A stretch of 64,000 nt of DNA, taken from assembly GCF_009827495.1 (NCBI RefSeq), contig NZ_WTZA01000001.1, positions 1,996,001 to 2,060,000 of the forward strand, read 5' to 3'. Of this stretch, positions 1-10,758 are shown piece by piece. Source of the DNA: Tsuneonella aeria. Lineage in GTDB: Bacteria > Pseudomonadota > Alphaproteobacteria > Sphingomonadales > Sphingomonadaceae. Position 1 is the first letter of the stretch, and the number at the start of each line of letters is the position of its first letter. The notes beneath the pieces are model-generated. The model saw nothing but the letters and a program-made list of their open reading frames with translations. It had not been told where the DNA came from and did no database searches. Both the position numbers and the translations under genes were made by a program.

Positions 1-682
1 TGGCGAACAGCTTCCCCAGGAACACGGCGTCCATCGGGATCGCGGCGGCCAGCACCTCGATGATCTTGTTGGCCTTTTCCTCCACCAGATTGGACATGAC
101 CATGCCTGCAAGAAGCATGGTGAGCAGGAACAACAGCGTCAGCGCCGCGGTGGCCGTGCCGGCGCGGGCGCTCTTGCGGCTTGCCCCGCTGGTCGCCGTG
201 GGTTCGAGCGTGACATCGGGGTAGCTGGCACCCGCGCCCCGCGCTGCGCCCGCCACCAGCGCCACCTCGCCCGTCCACCGCTCGATCCGCTCCTGCGTGC
301 CGATCAGGCGCGGACGGGAGAGCGACCCGGTCAACAGGGCGCCTATGTTGCGGGCGCTGTCGTCAAGGTACGTCGCCGGATCGCTCGCCGGATCGACGGC
401 CACCATTTCGGGAAGGCCGATCAGCGGGTCGAGCCGCTGCCGCGCTTCAAGCACGGCGGACGTATCCGCCCCGGCCATAGCCACGGCCAGCACGGGCGGA
501 TCGCGGTTTTCGGCCGCCTTCTGTCCGACCGATGCGGCGCCCAGGGTGATGACGCCGAAGATCACTGGCCCCAGGAGGAAGAACAGGAAAGCCTTGGAAA
601 ACAGGATCGCCCGGAAATCGCGGCGTGCGACCACATATGCCGACTGCACCAGAGAAAGGCGCGACTTGGCCCGTTCGGTCAT
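1..682 (-). CDS. ABC-2 type exporter permease (NatB-like), C-terminus cut by window edge
   Basis: This is the membrane subunit of an ABC-2 type exporter; the first 227 codons are present and the gene continues past the left edge. A cytoplasmic start (MTERAKSRLSLVQSAYVV) leads into a hydrophobic helix at about residues 26-50 (AFLFFLLGPVIFGVITLG). A long soluble loop follows, then a second helix near residues 185-205 and the family-typical stretch NLVEEKANKIIEVL, seen in NatB/YhaP-type permeases. The ATG at 682 overlaps the TGA of the upstream ATPase gene in an ATGA arrangement, so the two are probably translationally coupled and form one transporter. The substrate cannot be read from sequence; relatives export sodium ions or small molecules. 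Confidence 0.85.
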   Translation of the reverse strand, partial: MTERAKSRLSLVQSAYVVARRDFRAILFSKAFLFFLLGPVIFGVITLGAASVGQKAAENRDPPVLAVAMAGADTSAVLEARQRLDPLIGLPEMVAVDPASDPATYLDDSARNIGALLTGSLSRPRLIGTQERIERWTGEVALVAGAARGAGASYPDVTLEPTATSGASRKSARAGTATAALTLLFLLTMLLAGMVMSNLVEEKANKIIEVLAAAIPMDAVFLGKLFA

Positions 683-1716
683 CGTGCCGGCTCCTGCCCG
701 GGTGCTTCCTCGAGCGCGCGCGCGGCCGCCTCGCCAGCGATATGGACGAAGGCATCGTGCAGGCCGGCCCGCTCGATCGACAGCGACAAGATGCCCGCCT
801 CCCCTTCGATCAGCGCGCGGAGCAAGGGTTCGATGCCCGTGTCGGGCAGGGAGAAATGCCAGATGTCGCCTTCACGCCGGGCGTCGGCGGGCAGGGCGGC
901 GCGCCAGGCCCCGGTTGTGGCCTTCGTTTCCAGCCGCACTTGCGCGGGAATGCGGTCGCGCGCTGTGTCGACGCTGCCGGCGTAAGGCACTTTGCCGCCC
1001 GCGATGATCGCCACGCCTTCGCACAGGCGTTCCGCATGGGCGATGACGTGCGTGGAGAAGATCACCGTGGTCCCCTCCGCCGCAAGCGCGCGAATCATCC
1101 GTTCCAGCTTGCCCTGGTTCAGCGCGTCGAGACCGCTGAACGGCTCGTCCAGCACGACCAGGCGCGGGCGGTGAACCAGCGTTCCCAGCAGCTGCACGGT
1201 CTGCGCCATGCCCTTGGAAAGCTGGCGGATGGTGAGGTCGGCCGCGTGGCCCAGCCCGTGCTCCTCCAGCAGTTCCCGCCCGCGCCGGCGCCCTTCGGCC
1301 AGCGGCACGCCGCGCAGCGCGCCCAGGAACGCGATCGCCTCGTCCGCCTTCATCGAAGGGTAGAGGCCGCGTTCTTCCGGCAGGTAACCGATCAGGCGCG
1401 CGATATCGTGCGGCCGCTCGTGACCGAACACGCGGCGCACGCCGGCATCGGGATCGATGATGCCCAGCAGCATGCGCAGGGTCGTGGTCTTGCCCGCGCC
1501 ATTGGGGCCCAGCACCCCGTAGATCGCCCCTTCCGGGACGGCGAGGTCGACGCCGCTCACCGCCGTCACGCCGTCGAACCGCTTGACGAGGCCGATCGCC
1601 TCGATCGCCAGCGGGCCCTGCGCCTGTGATCCCTGTACCAGTGAACCCGGCGTCAGCGCCGCCACCGGTTCGCCCGTGTTGCCGGGAATGGTCGAAGCGC
1701 CTAGCGAAGCCTGCAT
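679..1716 (-). CDS. ABC transporter ATP-binding protein (NatA-like)
   Basis: This 345-residue ATPase would energise the permease encoded directly downstream. All nucleotide-binding motifs are visible: Walker A (GPNGAGKTTT), a signature variant (LSKGMAQTVQLL), Walker B with catalytic glutamate (LVVLDEPFSGLD) and the H-loop (FSTHVIAH). A C-terminal extension of about 100 residues after the ABC domain is usual in the NatA/CcmA/DRR group. The ATG at 1716 leaves about 40 unconserved residues before the domain; a GTG 17 codons in is an alternative start. The gene is divergent from queG with only 24 bases between the start codons, so the two promoters must overlap coding DNA. It overlaps the permease gene by 4 bases. 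Confidence 0.88.
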   Translation of the reverse strand: MQASLGASTIPGNTGEPVAALTPGSLVQGSQAQGPLAIEAIGLVKRFDGVTAVSGVDLAVPEGAIYGVLGPNGAGKTTTLRMLLGIIDPDAGVRRVFGHERPHDIARLIGYLPEERGLYPSMKADEAIAFLGALRGVPLAEGRRRGRELLEEHGLGHAADLTIRQLSKGMAQTVQLLGTLVHRPRLVVLDEPFSGLDALNQGKLERMIRALAAEGTTVIFSTHVIAHAERLCEGVAIIAGGKVPYAGSVDTARDRIPAQVRLETKATTGAWRAALPADARREGDIWHFSLPDTGIEPLLRALIEGEAGILSLSIERAGLHDAFVHIAGEAAARALEEAPGQEPAR

Positions 1717-1740
1717 GGATCCGGGCGTTAACCCTGCGGC

Positions 1741-2826
1741 ATGAACGGGAGCAACCCCAGAGTGGTTAACGATGGTGCAAGCACCACCTTGCGCGATCGC
1801 CTGGTCGCGCAGGCGCAGGCCGAAGGCTTCGCCGCCATCGGCATAGCGCCGGCCGTATCGGACCCTGCGCGGGCCGAACGCCTGGGCCAGTGGCTCGAGG
1901 CCGGCGCGCACGGTTCGATGGAATGGATGGCCACGCGGGTGGCGGAGCGTGCTGCGCCCGAGGGGCTGTGGCCCGCCGCGCGCAGCGTCATCGCGTTGGG
2001 CGTGAGCTACGCCCCGGGCGCCGATCCCCTGGCGCTGCAATCCCGGCACGACCGGGGGCGGATCTCGGTCTATGCCCAGGGGCGCGATTACCATGACACG
2101 GTGAAGAAGGCGCTGAAGCGGCTGGCGCGCTGGCTCGTCGCCGAGGAACCGGGGGCCGAGGTCAAGGTGTTCGTCGATACCGCGCCGGTGATGGAAAAAC
2201 CGCTTGGCGAGGCCGCCGGCATCGGCTGGCAGGGCAAGCACACGAACCTCGTCAGCCGGGCGCACGGATCGTGGCTGTTCCTGGGGGCGATCTACACCAC
2301 GATCGACTTCGTGCCCGATGAACCGCATCCCGACCGGTGCGGGTCCTGCCGGCGATGCCAGGATGCCTGCCCGACGAACGCGTTCCCCGCGCCTTATCGC
2401 CTCGATGCGCGGCGGTGCATTTCCTACCTGACGATCGAGCATGCCGGGCCCATCCCGCACGAGTTCCGCGCCGCCATCGGCAACCGCATCTATGGATGCG
2501 ACGATTGCCTGGCGGTGTGCCCGTGGAATCGTTTTGCCGAGGCTGCCGCGACGAATCGGGCATTCCTGCCGCGCGCGGAACTGGCGGCGCCCCGGCTGGA
2601 CGAGCTCCTCGCGCTCGACGACGCAGGCTTTCGCCGGCTGTTCTCCGGCAGCCCGATCAAGCGCATCGGGCGCAACCGCTTCGTGCGCAACTGCCTGATC
2701 GCCGCGGGCAATGCGGGGGACTCGTCCCTGCGGGACGCGGTGCAGCGACTGCGCGGGGATGCCGATCCTGTCGTGGCGGAAGCCGCCACCTGGGCTGCCG
2801 ATGCGCTGGCTAGAGCATGTCCTTGA
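1741..2826 (+). CDS. queG: Epoxyqueuosine reductase
   Basis: QueG performs the last step of queuosine synthesis in the tRNA anticodon, reducing epoxyqueuosine to queuosine with cobalamin and two [4Fe-4S] clusters. Both ferredoxin-like motifs are intact: [12 protein letters not shown] starting at Cys200 and [10 protein letters not shown] starting at Cys253, with the conserved [11 protein letters not shown] between them. The [13 protein letters not shown] stretch holds the active-site Asp region. The C-terminal half carries the HEAT-like tail ([17 protein letters not shown]) found in family members. At 361 residues it is the usual size. The last 17 bases overlap the convergent flavoprotein gene tail to tail. 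Confidence 0.95.
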   Translation: MNGSNPRVVNDGASTTLRDRLVAQAQAEGFAAIGIAPAVSDPARAERLGQWLEAGAHGSMEWMATRVAERAAPEGLWPAARSVIALGVSYAPGADPLALQSRHDRGRISVYAQGRDYHDTVKKALKRLARWLVAEEPGAEVKVFVDTAPVMEKPLGEAAGIGWQGKHTNLVSRAHGSWLFLGAIYTTIDFVPDEPHPDRCGSCRRCQDACPTNAFPAPYRLDARRCISYLTIEHAGPIPHEFRAAIGNRIYGCDDCLAVCPWNRFAEAAATNRAFLPRAELAAPRLDELLALDDAGFRRLFSGSPIKRIGRNRFVRNCLIAAGNAGDSSLRDAVQRLRGDADPVVAEAATWAADALARACP

Positions 2827-4036
2827 GCGGGACTTCGCTATCGGCGAGCAGGGCCGGGGCGATCGCCGCCCCGGCTTCGATCAGCTTGCGCCCCTGCACG
2901 TAATCCTTGGTGGCGTTCACGCAATCGATCGCGATCATCTTGCCTTCGCGCAGGTAGATGACGGAAAATTTCGCAGTTTCCGGATCGCCGCGCAGCACCG
3001 TCTGGTCATGGCCCATGGAAAGGCCGGCGGTCTGCAGCCTGAGATCGTACTGATTCGACCAGAACCACGGAAACGCGCGGTAGGGTTCTTCCGTCCCGCA
3101 GATGTGCCGGGCAACGGTGGTTGCCATGTCGTTGGCGTTCTGCACGGATTCGAGCCGTATCACCGCATTGTTCGCCCAGCGGTTCGCATGGGCCGCGCAA
3201 TCCCCGATTGCATAGACATCGTCGAGGATGGTGCGGCAGTATTCGTCCACGTCCACGCCGTTGGCGCCCGCCGCACCGGCGGCGATCAGGGGACCGGCCG
3301 CCGGAACGATGCCGATGCCCACCACCACCATGTCGCACGCGATGTCGGTGCCATCGGCGAGCAGGACGCGCCGCACCCAGCCGTTCTCGCCCTCGAGCCG
3401 ATCGACCTTGGCGTCGAGCCGCAGGTCCACGCCCTTTGATCGGTGATAGTCCTGGTAGAACGCGCTCAGATCCTCGCCCGCCACGCGCGCCAGCACGCGG
3501 GGCAGCGCTTCGAGCAGCGTGACCGAACAGCCCATCTTGGTCAGGACGGCCGCGGCTTCGAGGCCGATGTAGCCGCCGCCCACCACCACGATGCGCCGGG
3601 CCCCGCCATCGAGTTCCGCCATGATGCGTTCCACATCCGCCCGGTCACGCACCGCATGGACACCGGAGAGGTCGGCCCCGCCGCACGAGAGGCGGCGGGC
3701 ATCGCCCCCGGCCGCCCAGATGAGCTTGCCATAGCCGACTTCGGAACCGTCGGTCAGCTTCACCGTGCGGGACGCGCTGTCCACCGCCGTCACGGCCACG
3801 CCCAGCCGCAGCGCGATTCCCCGTTCCTCCCAGAAGGAAACGGGGCGGATCAGGATGCGTTCGAACGGCTTTTCGCGGGCCAGGTATTCCTTGGACAGGG
3901 GCGGCCGCTCGTACGGCGGTTCGGGATCGCGGCCGATCACCAGGATCGAACCTTCGAATCCCTGCTGCCGCAGCGCGATGGCCGCCTGCGATCCGCCGTG
4001 CCCGGCCCCGACGATTACGACATCCGCGCTTTCCAT
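2810..4036 (-). CDS. FAD-dependent ferredoxin/rubredoxin reductase-like protein
   Basis: This 408-residue flavoprotein has the layout of NAD(P)H:ferredoxin reductases that feed cytochrome P450s and ring dioxygenases (putidaredoxin/rhodocoxin reductase type). Visible motifs are an N-terminal FAD dinucleotide fold ([13 protein letters not shown]), [13 protein letters not shown] near residue 45, a second GxGxxG for NAD(P)H ([13 protein letters not shown], near residue 150) and the FAD-contacting YAIGDCA. The C-terminal part ([17 protein letters not shown]) matches the reductase C-terminal domain. No ferredoxin or P450 gene is adjacent, so its partner is unknown. It lies 43 bases beyond the glutamate dehydrogenase stop on the same strand as the following gene, and its 3' end overlaps queG. 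Confidence 0.85.
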   Translation of the reverse strand: MESADVVIVGAGHGGSQAAIALRQQGFEGSILVIGRDPEPPYERPPLSKEYLAREKPFERILIRPVSFWEERGIALRLGVAVTAVDSASRTVKLTDGSEVGYGKLIWAAGGDARRLSCGGADLSGVHAVRDRADVERIMAELDGGARRIVVVGGGYIGLEAAAVLTKMGCSVTLLEALPRVLARVAGEDLSAFYQDYHRSKGVDLRLDAKVDRLEGENGWVRRVLLADGTDIACDMVVVGIGIVPAAGPLIAAGAAGANGVDVDEYCRTILDDVYAIGDCAAHANRWANNAVIRLESVQNANDMATTVARHICGTEEPYRAFPWFWSNQYDLRLQTAGLSMGHDQTVLRGDPETAKFSVIYLREGKMIAIDCVNATKDYVQGRKLIEAGAAIAPALLADSEVPLKDML

Positions 4037-4079
4037 TGCCCAGCGCTTGCCAAAATCGCGGGCGCCGTCAAGCGGCGCG

Positions 4080-7000
4080 CTAGCGCCCCAGCAGGTTTCG
4101 CGCCTGGCTCGCGATCTGAGCCAGCATGGCCGGCGCCACCGGAGTATGGGACTGCGCGCGCCCGATCATGCTGCGGAACTGCCGGATTTCGGCGTCGTGC
4201 GCCGCGATCCAGGCCTCCACCGCCGCCGCGGGATCGTCCTTGGCGTCCTTGCGCCGGGCCAGCCTGCGCAGGAAGTCCAGCCGCATCTGCTGGAAATCGC
4301 GCGCAAGGCCGGCGACCAGGAGCCGTTCCCAGACATCGGACGGGTTCATCAGCTTCGCGGTGCCCTGGGCCCAGTCCAGGCCCAGGACTTCGCCCAGCCG
4401 GGTGAAACCCGCCGTGAGCGCGCGGGGCGGAATACCCGCGTCGCCGGCCAGATTGGCCAGACCCACCACGCCGTCGACGTCGTAGATGTGGGCCACTTGC
4501 CCGGCCATCTCCTCGGTCGCGCCCGCCTCGATGAATTCGGCGCGCAGGCGGGCCGATTGCTGCCGCGATTCGGCGGCGAGCAGGCTGTCCGTCGCATCCC
4601 CGAGATCGGCAATGCCGGCGGCCAGTTCGTCGATCATCGCGGACGGCTTGCACGCGCCGGCCCCGGCGCGGAGCAAGTCCGCCATCTGGCTCCGCAGTGC
4701 GGAAGCGAGCCGGTCGAACAGGATGAGCCGCGCGGCTTCGGGCATGGCGGTGGTTTCCAGCGACTGCCACAGCGCCGGGGCGTCGAACAACTTTTCCGCG
4801 GCCACGAATGCCGATGCCACTTGCGCCAGGCTGGCGCCTTCTTCCTCCGCCAGTTCAAAGGGGTTAACGATGCCGAGACGGTTCACCATCCGGTTCGCAA
4901 GCTTCGTTGCGATGATCTCGGTGCGGAGACGGTGCCCCATGATCTCGGCACGCCAGTCCTTGCGCATCGGTTCCGGGAACGCGGCCAGCAACGTATCTTC
5001 CAGCAGCGGATCCGCGGGCAGCGCGCTGTCCTCGATCGCGTCCTGCAGCACCAGCTTCGCCGATGACAGCAGCACCGCAAGTTCGGGCCGGGTCAGGCCG
5101 TCGCCGTCGCTCCCACGGCGGGCCAGGATGTCGGCGTCCGCCAGGCCTTCGGTCTTGCGGTCGAGCGCGCCACGGTCTTCCAGCGTTTCGATAAGCCGCG
5201 AATAGGATGCCGTCGCCGCCGGGCCGCCGCGCGATGCGATCGACAGCGCCAGTGCCTGCAGGCGGTTGTTCTCGAGCACGAGGTGCGCGACTTCCTCGGT
5301 CATCGAGACGAGCAGGTCCACTCGCTCCGGCTCCGTCATCTTGCCGGCACGCTTGGCCGCGGCCAGCGCGATCTTGATGTTCACCTCGTTGTCGGAACTG
5401 TCGACGCCGGCCGAATTGTCGATGAAATCGGCGTTGATGCGGCCGCCGCGCCCTTCGGCGCCGCGCAGGGCGAACTCGATGCGCCCGGCCTGGGTGACGC
5501 CCAGGTTCGCACCTTCGCCGATGACTTTCGCGCGGACATTCGCGCCGTCCACCCGCAGCGCGTCATTGGCCGGATCGCCGACCTGGGGGTTGGTTTCGGC
5601 CGAGGACTTGATGTACGTGCCGATGCCGCCGAACCACAGCAGGTCAACCGGCGCCTGGAGGATCGCGGAGATCAGGGCGTCAGGCTCCATCTCGCTTGCG
5701 TCCACGCCCAGCACGGCGCGCACCTGATCCGACAGCGGCACTTTCTTCAGGCTGCGGGCGAACACACCACCGCCCTTGCTGATCAGCGCCTTGTCATAGT
5801 CGTCCCAGCTCGACCGAGGCAGGTCGAACAGGCGCTTGCGTTCCTGCCAGCTGGTGGCCGGATCGGGATCGGGATCGAGGAAGATGTGGCGATGATCGTA
5901 TGCCGCAACCAGGCGGATGGCCTGCGAAAGCAGCATGCCGTTGCCGAACACGTCGCCCGACATGTCGCCGCAGCCCGCCACGCGGACCGGCTGGGTCTGC
6001 ACGTCGATGCCCATTTCCAGGAAGTGGCGCCGGACCGAAAGCCACGCGCCGCGGGCGGTGATGCCCATTTCCTTGTGGTCGTACCCCTTGGAACCGCCGC
6101 TGGCGAACGCATCGTCCAGCCAGAAGTCGCGCTCTTCGGCGATGGCATTGGCGACGTCGGAGAACGCCGCCGTGCCCTTGTCCGCGGCCACGACGAAGTA
6201 GGGGTCGTTGCCGTCGTTGATGACGACATCGGCCGGGTGGACGACCTGGTCGTTGACGATGTTGTCGGTGATCGACAGCAGCGAGCGAATGAAGATCTGG
6301 TAGCTTGCGCGCCCTTCGGCGGCCCAGCCTTCGCGATCGCGCGCGGGATCGGGCAATTGCTTGGGGTAGAAGCCGCCCTTGGCCCCGGTGGGAACGATCA
6401 CGGCGTTCTTGACCCGCTGCGCCTTCATCAGGCCGAGGACTTCGGTGCGGAAGTCGTCGCGGCGGTCGGACCAGCGCAGGCCCCCGCGCGCGACGGGGCC
6501 GGCGCGCAAGTGAATGCCTTCCACGCGGCGGGAATAGACGAAAATTTCGCGCCAGGGCAGCGGCTTGGGCAGGCCCGGCACCAGCGCCGAATCGAACTTG
6601 AGCGCCAGCGCCTCGCGCGCGGCGGGGGCGAACGCGTTCGTGCGGAGGATCGCCTTTATCGCGCCGTGATAGAGGCGCAGCAGGCGGTCGTCGTTGATCG
6701 CGGTCACCTGGGCGAGGCCGCGGCGGATCGCCTCGTCCTGCTCTTCCGCCGCCTGGGTGCGGTCGTTCGGGAAGGCGGGATCGTTTCGCGCTGCGAACAG
6801 GGCGACCAGCGGCCGCGTGACCTGCGGGGCGCGGCGCAAGGCGTCGACCACGGTGTGAATGGTGAAGCCCATGCCGGTCTGGCGCAGATAGCGATAGAGC
6901 GCGCGCAGCAGGTCCGCGTCCGTCGCCGCCAGGCCGGTGCCGACCACCAGCCGGTTGAACGGATCGTTTTCCGCACCGCCGTTCAGCACGTCCGCGATGG

Positions 7001-8816
7001 CGCGTTCGATGGCGTCGCAGCGGGCGAGCAAGGCGTCCGCCTCCTCTCCTTCGCCGAGGCCGAGGGTGAAATCGTGGATCGTGCCGAGCCGCCCCTGGCC
7101 CAGCGAAGTGGGCACTTCCTCCAGCACGCGGAAGCCGAAGTTCTCCATCACGGGCACGGCATCAGACAGCGCGAACGATCCGGCGTGCTGATAGACCTTC
7201 AGGCGCAGGCGGTCGTCGGCGTCGCCGGCAAGGCGATAGAGGCGAACGTCGCGCTGCGGCATGTCCGCGCCGCCCTCGCCATCGGCCGACGCCAGGCGCC
7301 GCAACCGGCGGATGTCGCGCGCGGCCTCGGCCGCGCCATAGGCGGTGCGGTAGCTGGTGGGGAAGCTGTCTGCGAACCGCGCGGCGAGCGCGGCGGCGCG
7401 GGCGGGTTCCTCGTCCTCCGCCAGCTCGCTTTCGACAGCCTCTCCCCAGCCGCGCAGCAGGGCCTGGAGCGCGTTCTCGATGGCGAAAACGTCCGGCGTG
7501 CCCTCGTTCTCGCGATAATCGAGCACGTAGCGCAGCATGGCGAGGTTGCCGCCTTCGACCTGCAGGCTCCAGTCGAGCGCCTTCGCGCCCGAACCTTCTT
7601 CCAGCAAGGCTTCGATCCGCAGGCGCACCTGGGTGGACAGCATGTCGCGCGGCAGCCAGACGAACGCGAACAGGTGGCGCGACAGCGGCGCTTCGACCAG
7701 CACCAGGCGCGGCCGCGGCCGGTCGACCAGGCTCATCATCGTGGTCGCCACGCGTTCGATATCGGCGTCGGAAAAGCCGATCACCAGATCGTGCGGCAGC
7801 GCGGTCAGCGCGTGGACCAGGGCCTTGCCGGTATGGCTGGCGGGATCGAACCCGAACTTGGCGTTGAGCTGCGCCAGCTGCGCGCGCAGGCGGGGCACCT
7901 GGGCCGGCGGCGTGGCCAGCGACGCGCTGGTCCACACGCCGGCGTGGATCGACAGCGCGGCGAGCTTGCCATCGTCGTGAACCGGCACGATGAACAGGTC
8001 GAGCGGCACACGGCGATGAACGTTGGACGTGCGGTTCGCCTTGACGATCAGCGGGGCGTGCCCGTCGTTCGCGCTGTCCTCGAACCAGGCGAACGCGCGG
8101 TCATAGGATGCATCGGCCAGGATCTGACGGGCGCTCTTGCGGCAGATGCCCAGCGCGCCGGCGTTCCTGCCGTCGCGATAGCGGACGATGTGGCCGAGCT
8201 GGGTCAGCATCCCGTCTTCCAGCCAGCGCAGCAGGGCGCCGCCCTCGGTGTCGACCAGCCGCTCGGCGTCCGCCAGCATCGCCTCGCGCATCTTGCCCCA
8301 GTCGGTGACCGCGGCCCGGACGTCGGCCAGCGTGACGGCAAGGTCCTTTTCCAGCTCGCGCCGCATCTTGGCGTCGAGGCGCGGCGTCTCGATGTAGATC
8401 ATCGATTCGCGCGCTTCCCCGGCGGCGCTGGCGGGCAGGGCAACGATGGCCCCGGCATCATCGCGGCGGACCGCGACGACGGGGTGGAGCAGGCGGTCGA
8501 TGGCGAGGCCATGGGCAGCGACGCACGCCGAGACCGAATCCACCAGGAACGGCATGTCGTCATTGATGATGGCGATCCGCATGAACCGGCGTCCGTCGCC
8601 GGGCGATCCCAGGGCGATGATCGGCTGGCCCGCTTCGCGCCGGACCGCCGCCTCCAGCAGGAACCGCGCCGCTTCTTCCAGTTCGCTGTGCGCCATCGGC
8701 GTGTCGCCGGGCAGGATCGAATCGGCCAGCCGCTCCGCCAGCGCCTTCGACAAGGCGGTGCCTCCAGCGGAAGGCACAGGGGATTTGTGATCGGTATCAG
8801 CGGCGTCAGCGGCCAT
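4080..8816 (-). CDS. gdhB: NAD-specific glutamate dehydrogenase, large (about 180 kDa) class
   Basis: This enzyme oxidatively deaminates glutamate to 2-oxoglutarate and ammonia, mainly in amino-acid catabolism. At 1578 residues it fits the large GDH class, whose catalytic core is flanked by long N- and C-terminal regions. The N-terminal half holds the ACT-like part ([20 protein letters not shown]). The core has the lysine motif [15 protein letters not shown] at about residue 810, followed by [19 protein letters not shown] and [19 protein letters not shown]. The symbol gdhB is used for this class in other bacteria; gdh2 is also used. A plausible promoter and a Shine-Dalgarno GGAG lie just upstream. 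The complementary strand is open for long stretches, which is a GC-codon shadow and not a gene. Confidence 0.95.
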   Translation of the reverse strand: MAADAADTDHKSPVPSAGGTALSKALAERLADSILPGDTPMAHSELEEAARFLLEAAVRREAGQPIIALGSPGDGRRFMRIAIINDDMPFLVDSVSACVAAHGLAIDRLLHPVVAVRRDDAGAIVALPASAAGEARESMIYIETPRLDAKMRRELEKDLAVTLADVRAAVTDWGKMREAMLADAERLVDTEGGALLRWLEDGMLTQLGHIVRYRDGRNAGALGICRKSARQILADASYDRAFAWFEDSANDGHAPLIVKANRTSNVHRRVPLDLFIVPVHDDGKLAALSIHAGVWTSASLATPPAQVPRLRAQLAQLNAKFGFDPASHTGKALVHALTALPHDLVIGFSDADIERVATTMMSLVDRPRPRLVLVEAPLSRHLFAFVWLPRDMLSTQVRLRIEALLEEGSGAKALDWSLQVEGGNLAMLRYVLDYRENEGTPDVFAIENALQALLRGWGEAVESELAEDEEPARAAALAARFADSFPTSYRTAYGAAEAARDIRRLRRLASADGEGGADMPQRDVRLYRLAGDADDRLRLKVYQHAGSFALSDAVPVMENFGFRVLEEVPTSLGQGRLGTIHDFTLGLGEGEEADALLARCDAIERAIADVLNGGAENDPFNRLVVGTGLAATDADLLRALYRYLRQTGMGFTIHTVVDALRRAPQVTRPLVALFAARNDPAFPNDRTQAAEEQDEAIRRGLAQVTAINDDRLLRLYHGAIKAILRTNAFAPAAREALALKFDSALVPGLPKPLPWREIFVYSRRVEGIHLRAGPVARGGLRWSDRRDDFRTEVLGLMKAQRVKNAVIVPTGAKGGFYPKQLPDPARDREGWAAEGRASYQIFIRSLLSITDNIVNDQVVHPADVVINDGNDPYFVVAADKGTAAFSDVANAIAEERDFWLDDAFASGGSKGYDHKEMGITARGAWLSVRRHFLEMGIDVQTQPVRVAGCGDMSGDVFGNGMLLSQAIRLVAAYDHRHIFLDPDPDPATSWQERKRLFDLPRSSWDDYDKALISKGGGVFARSLKKVPLSDQVRAVLGVDASEMEPDALISAILQAPVDLLWFGGIGTYIKSSAETNPQVGDPANDALRVDGANVRAKVIGEGANLGVTQAGRIEFALRGAEGRGGRINADFIDNSAGVDSSDNEVNIKIALAAAKRAGKMTEPERVDLLVSMTEEVAHLVLENNRLQALALSIASRGGPAATASYSRLIETLEDRGALDRKTEGLADADILARRGSDGDGLTRPELAVLLSSAKLVLQDAIEDSALPADPLLEDTLLAAFPEPMRKDWRAEIMGHRLRTEIIATKLANRMVNRLGIVNPFELAEEEGASLAQVASAFVAAEKLFDAPALWQSLETTAMPEAARLILFDRLASALRSQMADLLRAGAGACKPSAMIDELAAGIADLGDATDSLLAAESRQQSARLRAEFIEAGATEEMAGQVAHIYDVDGVVGLANLAGDAGIPPRALTAGFTRLGEVLGLDWAQGTAKLMNPSDVWERLLVAGLARDFQQMRLDFLRRLARRKDAKDDPAAAVEAWIAAHDAEIRQFRSMIGRAQSHTPVAPAMLAQIASQARNLLGR

Positions 8817-8856
8817 CGGGTCTTACTCCGTTGGGCCGCGCGGGTTTCGGGCCCGT

Positions 8857-8884
8857 GTTATATTGTTGCCGCCTATTGCAGCAA
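8857..8884 (-). promoter_or_regulatory. Candidate sigma-70-type promoter of the glutamate dehydrogenase gene
   Basis: Read on the minus strand, TTGCTG (8884-8879) and TATAAC (8862-8857) are separated by 16 bases. That would put transcription start about 35 bases before the ATG at 8816, with GGAG 9 bases ahead of the start codon. This is an AT-rich island in very GC-rich DNA. The call rests on position and two hexamers only. Confidence 0.4.
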
Positions 8885-8950
8885 TCTGAGGCCGATAGGC
8901 CTTTGCCTCCTACCCCGCAAGGGCAGCGCCCCACCCCGGCTGGCGCCCTT

Positions 8951-9934
8951 CTACCCGTTCAGCGCCTCGACCGTAAGCGCCAGCGAATTCTCGCGCGCGT
9001 CGGCATCGTAGGCAGCGCCCGATGCGATGATCTCGTGCGCTCCGGTGCGTTCGACGAACCGGCCGATCGCCTCGCGCACCGTGGCGGGCGAGCCGATCGC
9101 GCTCGCCTGGCCGATGTGCGCCAGCATGGCCTGCGCCTGCACGGGCAGGCTATCGCGATAATTGGCGATTGGCGGCGGAAGCTTGCCGGGGTTCCCCGTG
9201 CGCAGGCGGACGAAGCTCTGCTGCTGGGAACTGGCGATCAACTCCGCTTCGGCATCGGTCTCTGCGGCAAAGACCGTCATCGCTGCCATTACATAGGGCC
9301 GCTCCAGCCACTGCGACGGCTGGAAGCGCTGGCGGTAGAGGGCGAGCGCAGCGTCGAGGTGATCGGGCGCGAAATGGCTCGCAAACGCATAGGGCATGCC
9401 AAGCTTTGCCGCGAGATCGGCCCCGAACAGGCTGGAGCCCAGCATCCACATCTCGACATTGGACCCGTGCCCGGGCGTCGCGCGGATCGTGGTCGGCGGC
9501 TCCCCGGTCAGCAGCGCGCGCAGGTCCGCCACGTCCTGCGGGAAATATTCGGCCGCCTGGTGCAGGTTCTTGCGCAGGGCCCGCTGCAGTTCGGGACCGG
9601 CGCCCGGGGCCCGGCCCAGCCCCAGGTCGACCCGCCCGGGGAACAGCGCGTCCAGCGTGCCGAACTGTTCGGCGATCACGAACGGGTTGTGGTTGGGCAG
9701 CATGATGCCGCCCGATCCCACGCGGATCGTCGACGTCGCGTTGCCGATATGCGCCAGCACGACCGATGTCGCCCCGCCGGCAATGCCCTCCATCGCGTGA
9801 TGTTCCGCGACCCAGAAGCGCTTGTAGCCATGGCGTTCGGCACACCGCGCCAGGCTGGCGGCGGCGCGCAGCGCCTCGCCCACGGTGCCGCCTTCGCGCA
9901 CGGACACGAGTTCGAGGACGGAAAGCGGGATCAT
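8951..9934 (-). CDS. LLM-class (luciferase-like) flavin-dependent oxidoreductase
   Basis: This 327-residue protein is a bacterial-luciferase-like monooxygenase of the TIM-barrel fold. The start (MIPLSVLELVSVREGG), the FWVAEHHAMEGIAG segment near residue 45 and RIRVGSGG-like text (TIRVGSGGIMLPNHNPFVIAEQ, given in part) are typical of the MsnO8-type subgroup, which uses reduced flavin to oxidise an organic substrate. The substrate cannot be named. Its ATG overlaps the TGA of the TPR-protein gene by 4 bases, so it is the third gene of a minus-strand operon with the hydrolase (10759-11484) and TPR protein. Confidence 0.85.
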   Translation of the reverse strand: MIPLSVLELVSVREGGTVGEALRAAASLARCAERHGYKRFWVAEHHAMEGIAGGATSVVLAHIGNATSTIRVGSGGIMLPNHNPFVIAEQFGTLDALFPGRVDLGLGRAPGAGPELQRALRKNLHQAAEYFPQDVADLRALLTGEPPTTIRATPGHGSNVEMWMLGSSLFGADLAAKLGMPYAFASHFAPDHLDAALALYRQRFQPSQWLERPYVMAAMTVFAAETDAEAELIASSQQQSFVRLRTGNPGKLPPPIANYRDSLPVQAQAMLAHIGQASAIGSPATVREAIGRFVERTGAHEIIASGAAYDADARENSLALTVEALNG

Positions 9935-10749
9935 CCGCCGGCGAGCTGCGCGAGATACTGGCGCGCGGCCGCCGCCTCCGCACTGTCGGGAGCGGTCTCC
10001 ACCACCGACTGGAACGAGCGCCGCGCTGCGTCATCCCGCTGGCCGAGCGCGGCGATCACGCCGGCTTCCAGGCCGATGGTCGGATCGCGCGGATCGCGCC
10101 GCGCGGCTTCCTCGATCCACGACTGCGCGGACGCCAGATCGCCGTCCCTGCGGGCAAGGGTGGCGGAGAGCAGCCAAGCGTGGGCATCGCCGGGCACGGC
10201 GGCGCGCGCGGCGGAAAGCGCGGTGGCGGCATCCTGCGTTCGGTCCAGCGCGATCAGCGCACTGGCGCGGTCCATCGCGATGGCGCCCGCGAGTTCAGGT
10301 TCGCCCGCAGCCTCCAGGGCGGAGGCGTCGAGTATGCGCAAGGCGTCTTTCGCGCGGTCCTGCGCCAGCAATGCGCTGCCCGCGAGCGCGCCCATCCGCG
10401 CGCGGAAGCGGCCATCGGTCGCCCCTTCCCGCGCCGCGATGAAGGCGTCCGAAGCCGCGCGCCAGTCGCCGGCATTGGCCGCGGCGACGCCCAGGCAGTG
10501 CTGCCCCGCCGCGCGCTGGACGCCCGCGGTGCGCGCCGTCCATTCCTCCGCGATCGCGCGCGCACGGGCGGGGTCGGTCCGCGCCGTCTGCAGGCACACC
10601 TCTATCGCCGGCTGGGCTGCCGCGCGATCGGGCATGGGCGCATTGCGCGCCGGCCTGTCGCGCAGTTCCGGCGGGACGGCGCTGACCGGCGCGGCGGTGG
10701 GCGCGATGCCGACCTGCATCAGGAGAATGGGGGCGAGGGCGGTGAGCAT
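9931..10749 (-). CDS. Secreted or periplasmic TPR-repeat protein
   Basis: A 272-residue protein with a hydrophobic N-terminus (MLTALAPILLMQVGIAPTAA), probably a signal peptide. Alanine-rich helical repeats from about residue 50 to the end resemble tetratricopeptide repeats (for example DWRAASDAFIAAREG and DLASAQSWIEEAARRDPRDPT). TPR proteins are usually scaffolds; nothing catalytic is visible. It lies 9 bases after the alpha/beta hydrolase gene and overlaps the LLM gene by 4 bases, so the three are probably co-transcribed. No specific role can be given. Confidence 0.75.
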   Translation of the reverse strand: MLTALAPILLMQVGIAPTAAPVSAVPPELRDRPARNAPMPDRAAAQPAIEVCLQTARTDPARARAIAEEWTARTAGVQRAAGQHCLGVAAANAGDWRAASDAFIAAREGATDGRFRARMGALAGSALLAQDRAKDALRILDASALEAAGEPELAGAIAMDRASALIALDRTQDAATALSAARAAVPGDAHAWLLSATLARRDGDLASAQSWIEEAARRDPRDPTIGLEAGVIAALGQRDDAARRSFQSVVETAPDSAEAAAARQYLAQLAGG

Positions 10750-10758
10750 GTCGGGCCT

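Noticed and set aside
5283..9011. Open frame of 1242 codons on the plus strand, opposite the glutamate dehydrogenase gene
   Set aside because: It is a GC-codon-bias shadow: its residues are Arg/His/Gln-rich with no domain text, while the minus strand encodes a full, motif-complete enzyme.
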